The position numbers were made by a program, and so were the translations under genes. DNA of 64,000 nucleotides from DDH964 sp963806685 (GTDB taxonomy: Bacteria; Desulfobacterota; Desulfuromonadia; Desulfuromonadales; DDH964): positions 58,570 to 122,569 of the forward strand of contig CAWDZB010000014.1 in NCBI GenBank assembly GCA_963806685.1. The letters are read 5' to 3'. The notes beneath the pieces are model-generated. The model ran no database searches. It was not told the origin of the DNA and was given only the letters and a program-made list of their open reading frames with translations. This document shows positions 22,938 to 32,467 of the stretch, piece after piece (the first letter of the stretch is position 1; each line of letters opens with the position of its first letter).

Positions 22938-25148
22938 ATGCCTGAGCCTGACATTGCCGCCCCGCGCGGCACCACCGCCCGGCCGTTGATTCTGGTGGTA
23001 GATGACGACGCCCTCATCCGCCATGCCCTTCGCGAGACCCTGGAGGCGGCCGAATTCAGCGTCGCCGAGGCGGCCAGCGGCCCGGAGGGACTGGCGCTGG
23101 TCAACGAACTGCAACCGGAGCTGGTCCTGCTCGACACTCAGATGCCGGGGAGCGACGGACTGGAAATCTGCCGAGTGCTCCGGGAACGGCCGGTCAGCCG
23201 CTACCTGCCGGTAGTAATGATGACCGAGGGGTACGACCCCACCGCCCTCCAGGAAGCCTTGGACGTCGGCGCCAGCGACTTCCTGGCCAAGCCCATCGAC
23301 ACCGTCCTGCTCGGCCACCGCCTCCGCTTCCTGCTGCGGGCCGACAGGACCATGAAGGAACTGCGTGAGAGCCAGGCGCGCCTGAATCAAACCCAGCGCC
23401 TGGCCCGGCTCGGCAGTTGGGAGTGGCCGGCCGGCAGCGAACGGCTCGAACTGAGCGACGAAGCGGCGCACCTGTACGGATTGGACGATTTGCAGGTTCC
23501 GGTCGAAGTGCTGCTGGGGAAGGTCGCCTCGGAGGACCGGAGCCGGGTTGAGAAGGCCCTGGCCGAGGCGCGGCATGAAGGCACCCCCTTTGCTCTCGAC
23601 CACCGGGTTCGGCTGGCCGACGGCGGCATGCGCTACCTGCACAGCCAGGGACTGGTCGGCGAGGCGGGAAGCAACGGCGAATTCGTACTCAAAGGCACCT
23701 CTCAGGACATCAGCGAACGCCGCCGGACCGAGGAAAAGATCCATTACCTCGCCCATTACGACCCCCTCACCGGCCTTCCCAACCGCCTGCTTTTCAACGA
23801 ACTGCTGGCCTACATCATCGCCTACGCGCGCCGCCAGCGGCACCAACTGGCCCTCCTGTTCCTCGACCTCGACCATTTCAAGACCATCAACCAGTCGCTC
23901 GGCCACCGGGCCGGGGACGAACTGCTGCGCCAGGTCGCGGAGCGGCTCAAGGGGGTGATCCGCAAAACCGACTTCATCGCCCGCCAGACCCGCGACGAGT
24001 TCCCCCAGTCCGTGGCCCGCCTCGGCGGCGACGAGTTCAGCATCTGGCTGCCGGGCGTCGAAGAAATTCAGGATGTGGTGAAAGTGCTGCGCCGGATCCA
24101 CCAGGCCCTCGAGGATCCTTTCAGTCTCGAGGGGCAGGAAATCATCATCTCCTCCAGCATCGGGGTTGCCTTCTATCCCCAGGACGGCGCCGACGTCGAA
24201 ACGCTGCTGGAGAATGCCGAAACCGCCATGCATCACGCCAAGCAGGAATCGCACGATCCCTATCACTTCTATTCCGGCTCGATGAATTCTGCGGCCCGAC
24301 GCCTGCTGACCATGGAGGAGAACCTGCACCGGTCCCTGGAGGCCAACGAAATGCTGCTCTATTTCCAGCCCCAGCTGGAACTGGCCAGTGGCCGCATCGT
24401 CGGCGCCGAGGTGACGCTGCGCTGGCCCTACCCGGGAGAAGGTCTGGTCATGCCCGGCGAGCTCCTCCCGCTGGCCGAGGGGAGCGGGATGATCACCCAA
24501 CTCGGGGAGTGGGCGCTGCACGCCGTCTGCAGCCAGGCCCGACGCTGGCAGGAGCAGGGGCTGCCGCCGTTGCGGGTAACGATCAACCTCTCAAGCCATC
24601 GGCTATGGAAGGAAAGCCTGGCGACCAGCATCGCCCGGGTGCTTGCCGAAACCGACTTCGACCCCTGCTGGCTGCACCTGGAACTGACCGAAAGTATCCT
24701 CCGGCAGAACCGGGCGGGGATCCTCTCCACCCTCAACTTCCTGCGGAATCTTGGCGTCGGCATCACCCTCGGCGATTTTGGAACCGGCTATTCGTCCCTG
24801 GCTCACTTCAAGCATTTGCCGCTCGACGACTTGAAGATCGACCAGACCTTTATCCGCGACCTCCCCGAGCGCCACGAGGCTGCAGCAATCGTCCGGGCCG
24901 TCATCAACCTCGGTCACAGCCTCGGCTTGCGGGTCATCGCCGAGGGGGTCGAAAACGAGGCCCAGGTGGCCACTTTGCAAGCCGGGGGGTGCGACTGCAT
25001 CCAGGGCCTGATGGTTACCGGGCCGCTACCAGCCGGGGAATTCGTCCGTTTTTGGGGAAACTGGCGGCAGGATTCGCTGCCGGCCGTCTTCCGCGCCACG
25101 GCCGGTACCCCGGAGGGGGATGGGGCAACCGGTCCCCGCCCTGACTGA
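22938..25148 (+). CDS. REC-PAS-GGDEF-EAL c-di-GMP signalling protein
   Basis: 736-aa response regulator. Receiver about 17-140 (VVDDDALIRH, LLDTQMPGSDG, LAKPIDTVLL), PAS about 155-265 (RLARLGSWEW to GTSQDISER), GGDEF about 270-450 with intact ARLGGDEF, and EAL about 465-720. The EAL domain is degenerate: the signature reads VGAEVTLRW instead of xExLxRW, and DDFGTGYSS has become GDFGTGYSS, losing one metal-binding Asp; LELTES and VIAEGVEN remain. It may be mainly a cyclase. Start ATG preceded by GAAGGGAG. Divergent from the ANTAR gene, and 3 bases from the following lipoprotein gene. Confidence 0.92.
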   Translation: MPEPDIAAPRGTTARPLILVVDDDALIRHALRETLEAAEFSVAEAASGPEGLALVNELQPELVLLDTQMPGSDGLEICRVLRERPVSRYLPVVMMTEGYDPTALQEALDVGASDFLAKPIDTVLLGHRLRFLLRADRTMKELRESQARLNQTQRLARLGSWEWPAGSERLELSDEAAHLYGLDDLQVPVEVLLGKVASEDRSRVEKALAEARHEGTPFALDHRVRLADGGMRYLHSQGLVGEAGSNGEFVLKGTSQDISERRRTEEKIHYLAHYDPLTGLPNRLLFNELLAYIIAYARRQRHQLALLFLDLDHFKTINQSLGHRAGDELLRQVAERLKGVIRKTDFIARQTRDEFPQSVARLGGDEFSIWLPGVEEIQDVVKVLRRIHQALEDPFSLEGQEIIISSSIGVAFYPQDGADVETLLENAETAMHHAKQESHDPYHFYSGSMNSAARRLLTMEENLHRSLEANEMLLYFQPQLELASGRIVGAEVTLRWPYPGEGLVMPGELLPLAEGSGMITQLGEWALHAVCSQARRWQEQGLPPLRVTINLSSHRLWKESLATSIARVLAETDFDPCWLHLELTESILRQNRAGILSTLNFLRNLGVGITLGDFGTGYSSLAHFKHLPLDDLKIDQTFIRDLPERHEAAAIVRAVINLGHSLGLRVIAEGVENEAQVATLQAGGCDCIQGLMVTGPLPAGEFVRFWGNWRQDSLPAVFRATAGTPEGDGATGPRPD

Positions 25149-25151
25149 GCA

Positions 25152-26024
25152 ATGTCCGGCAAGCTGCGGCTGATAATCGGCATGACCCTGCTCGGCCTTG
25201 CCGGCGGCTGCGGTGACAGCAGCGTGGTCATCATTATCGGCAAACAGCCGCCGGCGGTCACTGCCACCACTCCGCAGAACGGGGCAGTGAACGTCGAGCC
25301 GGCCTCCGTCGTCAGCGCGGTCTTCAACCAGGCCATGAACCCGGCAACCATCAATGCCGCCACCTTCACCCTGCGCACCGCCGCCGGCCCCCTCAATGGC
25401 CAGGTCGGCTACGACAGCACCACCCGCACTGCCCGCTTCACTCCCGACCAGCCCCTGCCGCTGCTTGCCACCTGTACCGCCACCCTGGGCAGCGCCATCC
25501 GCTCCGCCGAGGGCCTCAACCTGCGCGGCGACTACGTCTGGAGTTTCACCACCCGCGACGGCAGTCCGGCCGTCCCGCTGACCACTGCCGCGGAAGTCGG
25601 CGCGTCGCCGCCAACCACCCTGGTTACCGCGCCGGACGGCAGCACCCTGGAGGTCTGGCTGGAGGCGGGCGAGGACGGCAGGCGGGCGGTCTTTGCCGAA
25701 TGCTACCTGGCGACGGCGGATCGCTGGAGCAGCCCGCCCGGACCCCTGAGCACCCCGCAGGAGGATTGTCTGGAAGCGGCCGCTGCCGGCGATGCCGAAG
25801 GGAATGCCCTGATCGCCTGGGTGTGCTCAGGGGAGGAATGGCGGGTTGTCTTCAGCCGCTACCAGGCCGCCGGGGACCGCTGGCTGGCTGCGAAGACGGT
25901 ATCCCGCGAAGACAACCGAATCAGCGGTCTTCGCATCGAAACCGGCGCGGGGGGGCGATTCTCCATCTCCTGGCAGGTCGAAGACAATCCGCTGCCACTG
26001 ATGCATACTCTCCACTTCGAATAA
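25152..26024 (+). CDS. Lipoprotein with SbsA Ig-like (Big_5) domain
   Basis: 290-aa exported lipoprotein. Signal peptide MSGKLRLIIGMTLLGLAGGC ends in the lipobox LAGGC. Residues about 32-135 form an Ig-like domain with PPAVTATTPQNGAVNV, SVVSAVFNQAMNPATINAAT and TLGSAIRSAEGLNLRGDYVW. The C-terminal half has WSSPPG and DRWLAAKTV repeats of a sialidase-like or beta-sandwich character. Starts 3 bases after the GGDEF-EAL stop, so the pair is probably co-transcribed. Likely a surface or periplasmic binding protein; ligand unknown. Confidence 0.78.
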   Translation: MSGKLRLIIGMTLLGLAGGCGDSSVVIIIGKQPPAVTATTPQNGAVNVEPASVVSAVFNQAMNPATINAATFTLRTAAGPLNGQVGYDSTTRTARFTPDQPLPLLATCTATLGSAIRSAEGLNLRGDYVWSFTTRDGSPAVPLTTAAEVGASPPTTLVTAPDGSTLEVWLEAGEDGRRAVFAECYLATADRWSSPPGPLSTPQEDCLEAAAAGDAEGNALIAWVCSGEEWRVVFSRYQAAGDRWLAAKTVSREDNRISGLRIETGAGGRFSISWQVEDNPLPLMHTLHFE

Positions 26025-26107
26025 CCATTCCCCCTCAAGCATGTGCCCGGTGCAGAACCCTGCCCCAATCGGAACCCGAAAAGGCACCGGGCCAACACCC
26101 GCCCGCC

Positions 26108-27178
26108 TCACCAACCATTGGCGGGCAGGTCGGCGCCATCGCGGAAGAGCTGCCAGCGCACCCCCGACAAGGGCCGGAACACCGCTGCGCAGCGGGCGGC
26201 GGTAGCTGGACTCCCGGTAAGGTCGCGGATGTAGATGGCGGCAACCTGCCCGGGGTGGGTGCGGGCGAGTTCGGCATAGATTTCCGGGTCCTGCTCGCCG
26301 GAATCGCCGACCAGCACGAAGCGGCGCTCCGGGAAGCGGGCGAGGAGCCGTTGCAGGCGGGGGAGCTTGTAGGCGCGGGGCGAGGTAAAGAGATTGAAGA
26401 AGCTGCGGTCCTTGAGGCGGAAGGTCCGCAGCTCGAGGCTGCCGGTGGGGAAATCCGCGCAGTGCAGGAAGTCGCGAAGCGCCGGAAAGAGCTGCCAGGG
26501 GGACGCAGAGAGGTAGCAGAAGACAGCGCCCCGGGCGGCCCAGCAGCGGTAGGCCGCGGCCATGCCGGGAACCGCCGCAAAGGGGCGCAGAAAGGTGTTG
26601 GCGAGCAGTTCCTCCTTGTTGCCGACTCCGCTGATCTTGATGGTGTCGTCGATGTCGGAGACGACGCTCACCCCGGTCGGCGGCAGCAGGGCCACTTCGC
26701 CGGAAAAGACTCGGCCGTCCGGGGCGCGAACGGTCAGGACCAGGCGCCCCTCCCCGCCGCCCTGCGGGGGTGGGGCGGGAACCAGGATCTCCGTCCGCAG
26801 GTGACCGTTGTCTCCGGTGGGACCGAGCCGGGAATCGATCCCACCGGTTTGCAGGGTGAAGCGCTTCCCGCCCTCGTTGTCGACCAGGAACATCCAGGCG
26901 CGGGCCCGGAACAGTTCATCCCGTACCGAATCGGCAGGGAGATCGAGAAGCTCCAGCAGCTCATGGACCACCGCCCGGCGCCAGAGCGAATCCTTTTCCC
27001 GCTCGAAGACCCAGGCATGGACCGGCACCCGCCAGCCGCCGGCGGTGCGGTCATAGGCCGCCGCGGTGGGAAAGAGAAGCAGTTCCTCGTCGGCCTTCAG
27101 CGGTGAGGCGAACCCCTGCCCGGCAAGGACCAGCAGGGCCGCGGCGAGGACCAGCCCCGGCAGCTTTCGCCTTGCCAT
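26108..27178 (-). CDS. Exported App1-type phosphatidate phosphatase domain protein (DUF2183)
   Basis: 356-aa protein with a signal peptide (MARRKLPGLVLAAALLVLAG to FASP). The C-terminal half is an App1/LNS2-like HAD-type domain: VVSDIDDTIKISGV (catalytic DxDxT), FCYLSASPWQLFPAL, YKLPRLQRLLARFPERRFVLVGDSGEQDPEIY. Relatives dephosphorylate phosphatidate, so a periplasmic or membrane lipid phosphatase is likely. The ATG at 27178 gives the normal signal peptide; a GTG at 27196 would add six residues. It begins 22 bases after the stop of the FMN reductase gene. Confidence 0.85.
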   Translation of the reverse strand: MARRKLPGLVLAAALLVLAGQGFASPLKADEELLLFPTAAAYDRTAGGWRVPVHAWVFEREKDSLWRRAVVHELLELLDLPADSVRDELFRARAWMFLVDNEGGKRFTLQTGGIDSRLGPTGDNGHLRTEILVPAPPPQGGGEGRLVLTVRAPDGRVFSGEVALLPPTGVSVVSDIDDTIKISGVGNKEELLANTFLRPFAAVPGMAAAYRCWAARGAVFCYLSASPWQLFPALRDFLHCADFPTGSLELRTFRLKDRSFFNLFTSPRAYKLPRLQRLLARFPERRFVLVGDSGEQDPEIYAELARTHPGQVAAIYIRDLTGSPATAARCAAVFRPLSGVRWQLFRDGADLPANGW

Positions 27179-27200
27179 GGCTAGGCGCACCGGCACCCGC

Positions 27201-27761
27201 TCATCCCGCCTGCAGGCGCCGGGTCCAGAGGATCAGCGCCGCGAGCAGTTCGGCGATTTTCTCGCGGGTTTTGACATCGGCCAGGCGCCCCTGTTCATCG
27301 ATCTTCTCCTGGGCGAAGGGGACCATCACCTCGGGGCGATTGAGAGGGTACATGTTCAGAAAGACGCAGCATTGGCGCAGGTGATACTGGGCGCGCGCGG
27401 TTCCCAGCATCCCCACGGAGGCACCCATGATCGCCAGCGGCTTCCCGTCCAGAGCGTTGTCGCCGTAGGGCCGGGAGGCGCAGTCCAGGGCATTTTTCAG
27501 CACGCCGGGGATGGAGTAGTTGTATTCGGGGGTGGCGATCAGCAGGGCATCTGCGGCCCGGATCGCCGCCTTGAATTCCTTGACCTCGGCGATCGGCTGA
27601 TTTTCCAGGTCCTGGTTGAACGGGGGGATTCCCGCCAGGTCGAAGATCCGCAGTTCCGCCCCCGACGGGACCAGTTCCTGCGCCGCCCGCAGGATGGCGC
27701 GGTTGAAGGAGTCCTGGCGGAGACTGCCGGCAAAGCCGAGAAACGATAGTTTGGATGCCAT
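27201..27761 (-). CDS. NADPH-dependent FMN reductase family protein
   Basis: 186-aa flavodoxin-fold enzyme. GFAGSLRQDSFNRAILRAAQEL binds FMN phosphate; LIATPEYNYSIPGVLKNALDCASRP is the family signature; MGASVGMLGTARAQYHLRQ contacts the isoalloxazine ring. Relatives reduce FMN, quinones, azo dyes or chromate with NAD(P)H. Cytoplasmic. The ATG at 27761 is used because it begins at the conserved first strand. Confidence 0.9.
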   Translation of the reverse strand: MASKLSFLGFAGSLRQDSFNRAILRAAQELVPSGAELRIFDLAGIPPFNQDLENQPIAEVKEFKAAIRAADALLIATPEYNYSIPGVLKNALDCASRPYGDNALDGKPLAIMGASVGMLGTARAQYHLRQCCVFLNMYPLNRPEVMVPFAQEKIDEQGRLADVKTREKIAELLAALILWTRRLQAG

Positions 27762-27975
27762 GATTTTCCCCTTTGGCTGGATTGAAAACGGGACCAAGTG
27801 CTCTCCTCCTCCCAAAGTCTAGCCCCCCCGGCCACTTCGGCAACCGGCCCCATGGCCAGAGGTCGCGCGGAAAAAGGGGAAACCCGGCGGAAGATGGTCG
27901 CCGGGCAGAACGGGATTCGGAAGGGGAATCGGGCGGGCGATGGCCGGCTGGCGGGTTGTTCACTGAAGGCCCTGG

Positions 27976-28803
27976 TCAGCGATCGGCCCCCCTCTCCACC
28001 GTGAGCTGCGAGCGGACATCCTTGACTCCCACGATGTCGCCGACTATTTCCAGGATTTTTTTCTTCTGCTCCTCGCTGGCCACCGTCCCCTGCAGGGTCA
28101 CGACCTGATTGGCGGTGCCGACCTCGATGCCGGCATTCTCCGCCTCCTTGCTGAAGAGGAGCACCGACTTCACCTTGGCGGTGATCCAGGCGTCGCTGGC
28201 CTTGGTCTCGACCTTTTTGAGGGGGCTCTCGCCCTCCTTCCTCGGTGACGGAACCACTTCCAGCTCATCCCTGACCCGCTGAACGCCGGTGGTGTTCTTT
28301 GCCAGCTGCACGGCAAGATCGCGATGGGCGCCGGAGGCCACCGTCCCCTTCAGGGTGACAACGCCGTTTTGGGTGTCCACATCGATAGCCAGGCCGTTGG
28401 TGTTGCGGTTCCACAACAGCCGGGACTTGACCCGAGCACTGATCGTCGCATCCTCCACCCTGCGAAAGAACTCCGGTTCCCGGCGCTCGCCGGCCCCGGC
28501 TCCCGGCTCGACCCTGATATCCTCCTTGACCTTCCTGATCCCTTCGACCCCTTTGGCGATCTCCACCGCCAGGTCCCGCTCCACGTCGCTGTCGACCGTC
28601 CCACTCAAGGAAGCCACGCCGTTTTTAACCTCGACATGGATTCTGAACGGATTCAGGTGCTGATTCAGGGTGTAGGCGGTCACCAGCTTGGCCTTGAGCC
28701 AAAGGTCCGATTGTCGTTCATCACCCTGGCCCTCTGCCGCGAAGGCCGTTACCGCCAACAGCAGCAGCACGGCACAAATGGCCATTGTTTTCCTGGGTAT
28801 CAT
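27976..28803 (-). CDS. Periplasmic BON-domain protein with three BON repeats
   Basis: 275-aa exported protein. Signal peptide MIPRKTMAICAVLLLLAVTAFAAEG is followed by three BON domains (about 30-100, 115-180, 200-270), each with the VxNGVxxLxGTVxSxxxRDxAxxIA pattern: VKNGVASLSGTVDSDVERDLA, TQNGVVTLKGTVASGAHRDLA and TANQVVTLQGTVASEEQKKK. OsmY-type proteins of this design bind phospholipid and protect the envelope under stress. Stands alone. Confidence 0.88.
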   Translation of the reverse strand: MIPRKTMAICAVLLLLAVTAFAAEGQGDERQSDLWLKAKLVTAYTLNQHLNPFRIHVEVKNGVASLSGTVDSDVERDLAVEIAKGVEGIRKVKEDIRVEPGAGAGERREPEFFRRVEDATISARVKSRLLWNRNTNGLAIDVDTQNGVVTLKGTVASGAHRDLAVQLAKNTTGVQRVRDELEVVPSPRKEGESPLKKVETKASDAWITAKVKSVLLFSKEAENAGIEVGTANQVVTLQGTVASEEQKKKILEIVGDIVGVKDVRSQLTVERGADR

Positions 28804-29138
28804 GGGTGGACTCCTTTACTGCCTCCAGGTTCCGGGCCCTGCGCCGGCAACGCCTTGGCCGCTCCAAAAGAGTTCCTTGCCTCCTCGCCAGCACCTTTCC
28901 CGCGGGGCTCCGGATTGGGCCTCCGATTGCTATTAAAATTTCCGGAGATCCCCTTTTGCCTGGTATTTCCTTTATCACCCTGCCGAACCCTGTCAACGGG
29001 AATCAACCGAAGGTGGCCCTGGCCTGCTTCCTCTCCTCCGGTGCCGGCCCTTTCAAGACGCTGGCCCTACCTGGTCCAAAAACACCTATAATGGTCTGGA
29101 ACACCCTATGAAGACGACCCACCAGAGGAGGACTTTCC
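28804..29138. other. 335-base intergenic stretch, nothing recognised
   Basis: Lies between two divergently transcribed genes (BON protein and GFA enzyme). It should hold both promoters, but no convincing gene, repeat or strong hairpin was seen. Confidence 0.6.
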
Positions 29139-29543
29139 ATGATCAAGACCTACCAGGGGAGCTGCCATTGCGGCGCCGTCCGCTACGAGGCGGACCTCGA
29201 CCTGAGCAAGGGGACCCTCAAGTGCAACTGTTCGATCTGCAGCAAGGGACGCAACTGGATCGTCATGACCAAACCGGATGCCTTTCGCCTGCTCGCGGGC
29301 GAAGCGGAGCTGGCCGACTACCAGTTCGGCAAGAAGGTGATCCACCACCTGTTCTGCAAGCACTGCGGCATCCACTCCTTCGGCTGGGCTGATTCGCCGG
29401 CCTTGGGGGGCAAGACCTACGCCGTCAACGTCATGTGCCTCGACAATGTGACCGCCGAGGAACTCGCCAATGCCCCCGTCGCCTACTTCGACGGCCGCAA
29501 CGACAACTGGCAGTCTCCCCCGGCCGAGACCCGCTACCTCTGA
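29139..29543 (+). CDS. GFA/CENP-V family zinc protein
   Basis: 134-aa member of the glutathione-dependent formaldehyde-activating-enzyme fold. Zinc ligands are visible in GSCHCGAVRYEA, KCNCSICSKGRN and LFCKHCGIHSFGW; the C-terminus reads YAVNVMCLDNV. Members bind two zinc ions and act on S-hydroxymethyl-glutathione or unknown substrates; the annotated activity is often wrong. GAGGAGG precedes the ATG. Its 3' end overlaps the convergent DUF945 gene by 10 bases. Confidence 0.88.
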   Translation: MIKTYQGSCHCGAVRYEADLDLSKGTLKCNCSICSKGRNWIVMTKPDAFRLLAGEAELADYQFGKKVIHHLFCKHCGIHSFGWADSPALGGKTYAVNVMCLDNVTAEELANAPVAYFDGRNDNWQSPPAETRYL

Positions 29544-30997
29544 GGGGAGGGGGGCTGGAACAGCGGCAGGCTCTGCCCGTTCACCACCAGCTCACCATGG
29601 TGGAAGGTGGCGCTGGTCTTGATCCTCTCCCCCTGGCGGGTCGCGAAATTACTGGCGATGACCGCCTCGAGCCGGTCGCCCGCCTGCTTTTGGGCCAGCT
29701 CGGCGATCTGCTTGTCGCTGTAGTCCGGAATCCGCCCCGCCTTGCGGGCCGACTTCAGCTGCCCCTCGACGCTGTTGGCCAGCATGAGCCTGGCCAGCTT
29801 TTCATGAACCGCCAGGTCGGCCTGGGCCTCGATCCCCTGGAGCAGGACCGCGGGATTTTGCGTAGCCATCCCCTGCCCGCCCTCGAAGCTGACCAGCAGG
29901 CTGCCGTCGACATCCCCCATCGGCGTGGCGAAGTGGAGCCGGCGAATATTCAGCTGCGGGTTGCCCGCCGCCAGCTTCGTGAGCAGTTGACCATAGAGGG
30001 GAAGGAGTCGCCCCATCAGCTCCTCGGGGCGGGTGCTCTGCGGGTCGCGGTAGAGCTCACGAACCTGCTGCTGAAACGCCCCGAGGGCCGCGCCGTCGAG
30101 GTTCTTCACCTCGACCTCGAGGGCTCCGGGGCCGTAGGTCTGCCCGGCCATGGTCAGCCCGTCGAAGGTCATATTCTGCACTCCCTCCACCAGCCCGTCC
30201 TTGCAGCTGCTGGAGGAGGAAACCTCGAACCCCTTCATCTCGAACGCGACCCGGCCCTCCCCCTTCTTTTCCGCCATATCCATTTTCAGGGTTCCGATTT
30301 GGGCCTCGCTGGTGCCGACATAGACCAGCGGCAGCGCCTCGGTCATGGCGATCTTGCCGTTGGCGCCAGCCCAGCTCAGCGTGCCGTCATCCCCATGAAC
30401 GTCCAGGCCCGGCATCGAGAAGGTGCCGGCCAGGGTCTTGTTTCGGGGGGAGAAGGTGGCGTCGATGGTCAGCCCGCCCCAGTGGATCTGCTCGCCGTCG
30501 ATCTGGCTCTCCAGGACCGGGATGTCCATCCGGTTGTGCTCGGTGCCGTCGAAAGCGATCGTTGACACCATCAGGGGATCCTGCAGCCAGGGAAACCGCT
30601 TCAGCAGCTTTGCGAACTCCTCGTGGCCGGGCGAGATGTCCACCAGCCGGGTTTCGATCACGGCCAGGCCGGGTCCGCTGCCGCCCGGGAAGGGGCCGTT
30701 GTGCACGGTGTGCTCGAATGCCACCTGCACCGTTTCCGCCTGCCTCTCCTGCCCGGCGGCAGCTCCTTGCTCCTTCCCAACCTTGGGCACCGTCATGGTG
30801 ACCACGGTTCGCGCCCTGGAGGTGAGAAAACCGCGCTGGTAACTTTCCAGGCTGAGGGTCATGGGCCCCCAGTGCTGGTAGCGTTCCACAATCTTGTTGC
30901 ATTCCTTTTCGGCCTTGGCGCCGATGACATAGGTCGCTCCGGCCCAGCCGACAGCGCCGAGCAACACGATCACGATAACCACGATGAACTTTTTCAT
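29534..30997 (-). CDS. DUF945 (YdgA-like) membrane-anchored protein
   Basis: 487-aa protein with one N-terminal membrane anchor (MKKFIVVIVIVLLGAVGWAG) and a long periplasmic part. The opening GAKAEKECNKIVERYQHWGP and YQRGFLTSRARTVVTM are the DUF945 signature, followed by repeated beta-rich segments (FSMPGLDVHGDDGTLSW, FDGLTMAGQTYG). YdgA relatives are large periplasmic proteins of poorly known function in lipid transport or motility. GGGAGGGAAG precedes the ATG. Converges with the GFA gene. Confidence 0.85.
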   Translation of the reverse strand: MKKFIVVIVIVLLGAVGWAGATYVIGAKAEKECNKIVERYQHWGPMTLSLESYQRGFLTSRARTVVTMTVPKVGKEQGAAAGQERQAETVQVAFEHTVHNGPFPGGSGPGLAVIETRLVDISPGHEEFAKLLKRFPWLQDPLMVSTIAFDGTEHNRMDIPVLESQIDGEQIHWGGLTIDATFSPRNKTLAGTFSMPGLDVHGDDGTLSWAGANGKIAMTEALPLVYVGTSEAQIGTLKMDMAEKKGEGRVAFEMKGFEVSSSSSCKDGLVEGVQNMTFDGLTMAGQTYGPGALEVEVKNLDGAALGAFQQQVRELYRDPQSTRPEELMGRLLPLYGQLLTKLAAGNPQLNIRRLHFATPMGDVDGSLLVSFEGGQGMATQNPAVLLQGIEAQADLAVHEKLARLMLANSVEGQLKSARKAGRIPDYSDKQIAELAQKQAGDRLEAVIASNFATRQGERIKTSATFHHGELVVNGQSLPLFQPPSPQR

Positions 30998-31182
30998 CTT
31001 CCCTCCCGATGGGCAAGAGCGGGACCAAGCCGGCCCCGGAAAGTGAAACTCACGTGAATTACTAGGATATCCGGAAACCTGATTAGGTTCCAGCCTCAGA
31101 TCCCGCAAAGTCCTCCCTTACGAAAGGGGGATGGACTTGTCCTCGCGGGAAGAATTTCCCAGCCTGGGCAGGCAATTCAGAC

Positions 31183-31652
31183 CGGCGGGACGCGCCCCGC
31201 CAGGCGCCCTCCTTTTTGTAAGCCGACAAAAAGGAGGCAAAAAGCGGTTTCTCCTGCGGGGGGCATGCGTACGCTAGATTGCGGAGCATTGAACAACCGT
31301 GGCAACATCCAAGATCGGCTGCGCTCCGTGGTAACGTCGCGTCTCCGCTCACCGACCGTTGGCCGCATGCATTTTTTCACCTTTGTTCTGCGCGTTCAGA
31401 AGCGCTGGTGGTTTAAAGGCTTTTAAAACCAAGCAGCGCCGGTGTTTGCAAGAGCCTCGCAGCATGCCGGAATGACCGCCACCCTACGAAATTGGAGCGC
31501 CCAGAGACGCGCAGCCGTCAGCTAAAGCACAAGTAATTCGCAAGCTCGGCCCGCCGCGACAGTCTTTCATGCCGGCGGTAGCCCGGGCTCTTTTGGTTAC
31601 TTTTCTGAACCGAGTCAGAAAAGTAACTCGTCCGGCGGGACGAGACCCGCCG
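31183..31652 (+). repeat. Long structured intergenic repeat, copy A (~470 bp)
   Basis: Begins CCGGCGGGACGCGCC and ends in ACGAGACCCGCCG. The whole unit reappears in inverted orientation at 52330-52804, with near-identical ends and a diverged middle. Inside are a hairpin with a 12-bp perfect stem (31209-31220 with 31227-31238, CCTCCTTTTTGT type), one with a 13-bp perfect stem (31596-31608 with 31615-31627, GTTACTTTTCTGA type), both with six-base loops, and a central GGTTTAAA...TTTTAAAACC palindrome. No supported gene; short frames through it are incidental. It fills most of the gap 30998-31783. Confidence 0.85.
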
Positions 31653-31783
31653 ACTTTAAGGCCCCTTTAGCGGCCCTTTCCCAAGAAGGAAATCTCCCTT
31701 GGTGAGAATCCGACCTAATCAGGTTCGGAAACCTTCCGCGTCTTCACCCGATGCAATTCCCACACCTGTCGCTCCGCTGGCCT

Positions 31784-32467
31784 TCAGCCCCGCCGGATCA
31801 CCAGCATCTCGTTGCCGCCGCGCTGGAACTCGTAGGGGACGCGCCGGCGCTCGACGCCGTAACCCCCGCTGGCCAGTTCCGCCGTTACTGGCGCAACGTG
31901 AGGCGAGGGCTTGCCGTCCAGGGTCAGCAGGGGAAAAACCCGCACCTCGCGCGCGACGCGCAGCATCTCCCGCAGCGCCTGGAGGTGGAATTCGGTCGAG
32001 AGCTGGTTGCTGTACAGGAACAGGAAATGAGAGGAGAGCGCCAGGTCGAAACTCCCATTGGCAAAGGGCAGCGACGGCAGTGCTCCGGCAACGTAGCGGC
32101 CAGCCCCCTTGCCAGCTCCGTAATCCGCCAGGAACGTCGCCATCGCGGCCATCCTGAACCGGCCCAGTTCTTCCACTGAGGGGATGACCTCCCAGACGTA
32201 GTCGTCCCGGTTCTCCCGCGCCTGGGCCAGGACGGTCTCGCATGTGGCGGCGATGCGGCCGCGGATCTGCGCCGCGTCGAAGGCGTAGAGCGGATCGACG
32301 GAAACGACCCTGCCACCTTGCCCGGTCAGCTCCGCGTTGAAGGCCGCCGGCCCGTCGCCGCAACCAAGAATGTGCCGCTGCAGATCGTCTCCGGCAAGGG
32401 CGAACATGGCGAGGTATTCCCCGTAGGAGCGTCCCCAGGGGACGATGTCTTCGAGGGTGAAGCCCAT
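31784..32467 (-). CDS. Class I SAM-dependent methyltransferase-like protein
   Basis: 227-aa cytoplasmic protein. ILGCGDGPAAFNAEL is a Rossmann motif I, VVSVDPLYAF carries the acidic residue after strand 2, and LPFANGSFDLALSSHFLFLYS is motif IV/post-I; the helix LQALREMLRVAREVRVFPLL completes the fold. These suggest a SAM-binding methyltransferase; substrate unknown. AAGGAAAGGAA precedes the ATG at 32467. Confidence 0.82.
   Translation of the reverse strand: MGFTLEDIVPWGRSYGEYLAMFALAGDDLQRHILGCGDGPAAFNAELTGQGGRVVSVDPLYAFDAAQIRGRIAATCETVLAQARENRDDYVWEVIPSVEELGRFRMAAMATFLADYGAGKGAGRYVAGALPSLPFANGSFDLALSSHFLFLYSNQLSTEFHLQALREMLRVAREVRVFPLLTLDGKPSPHVAPVTAELASGGYGVERRRVPYEFQRGGNEMLVIRRG

Noticed and set aside
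31083..31380. Short minus-strand frames in repeat copy A
   Set aside because: They cross the hairpins and shared repeat ends, have no ribosome binding site, and are not kept in copy B.
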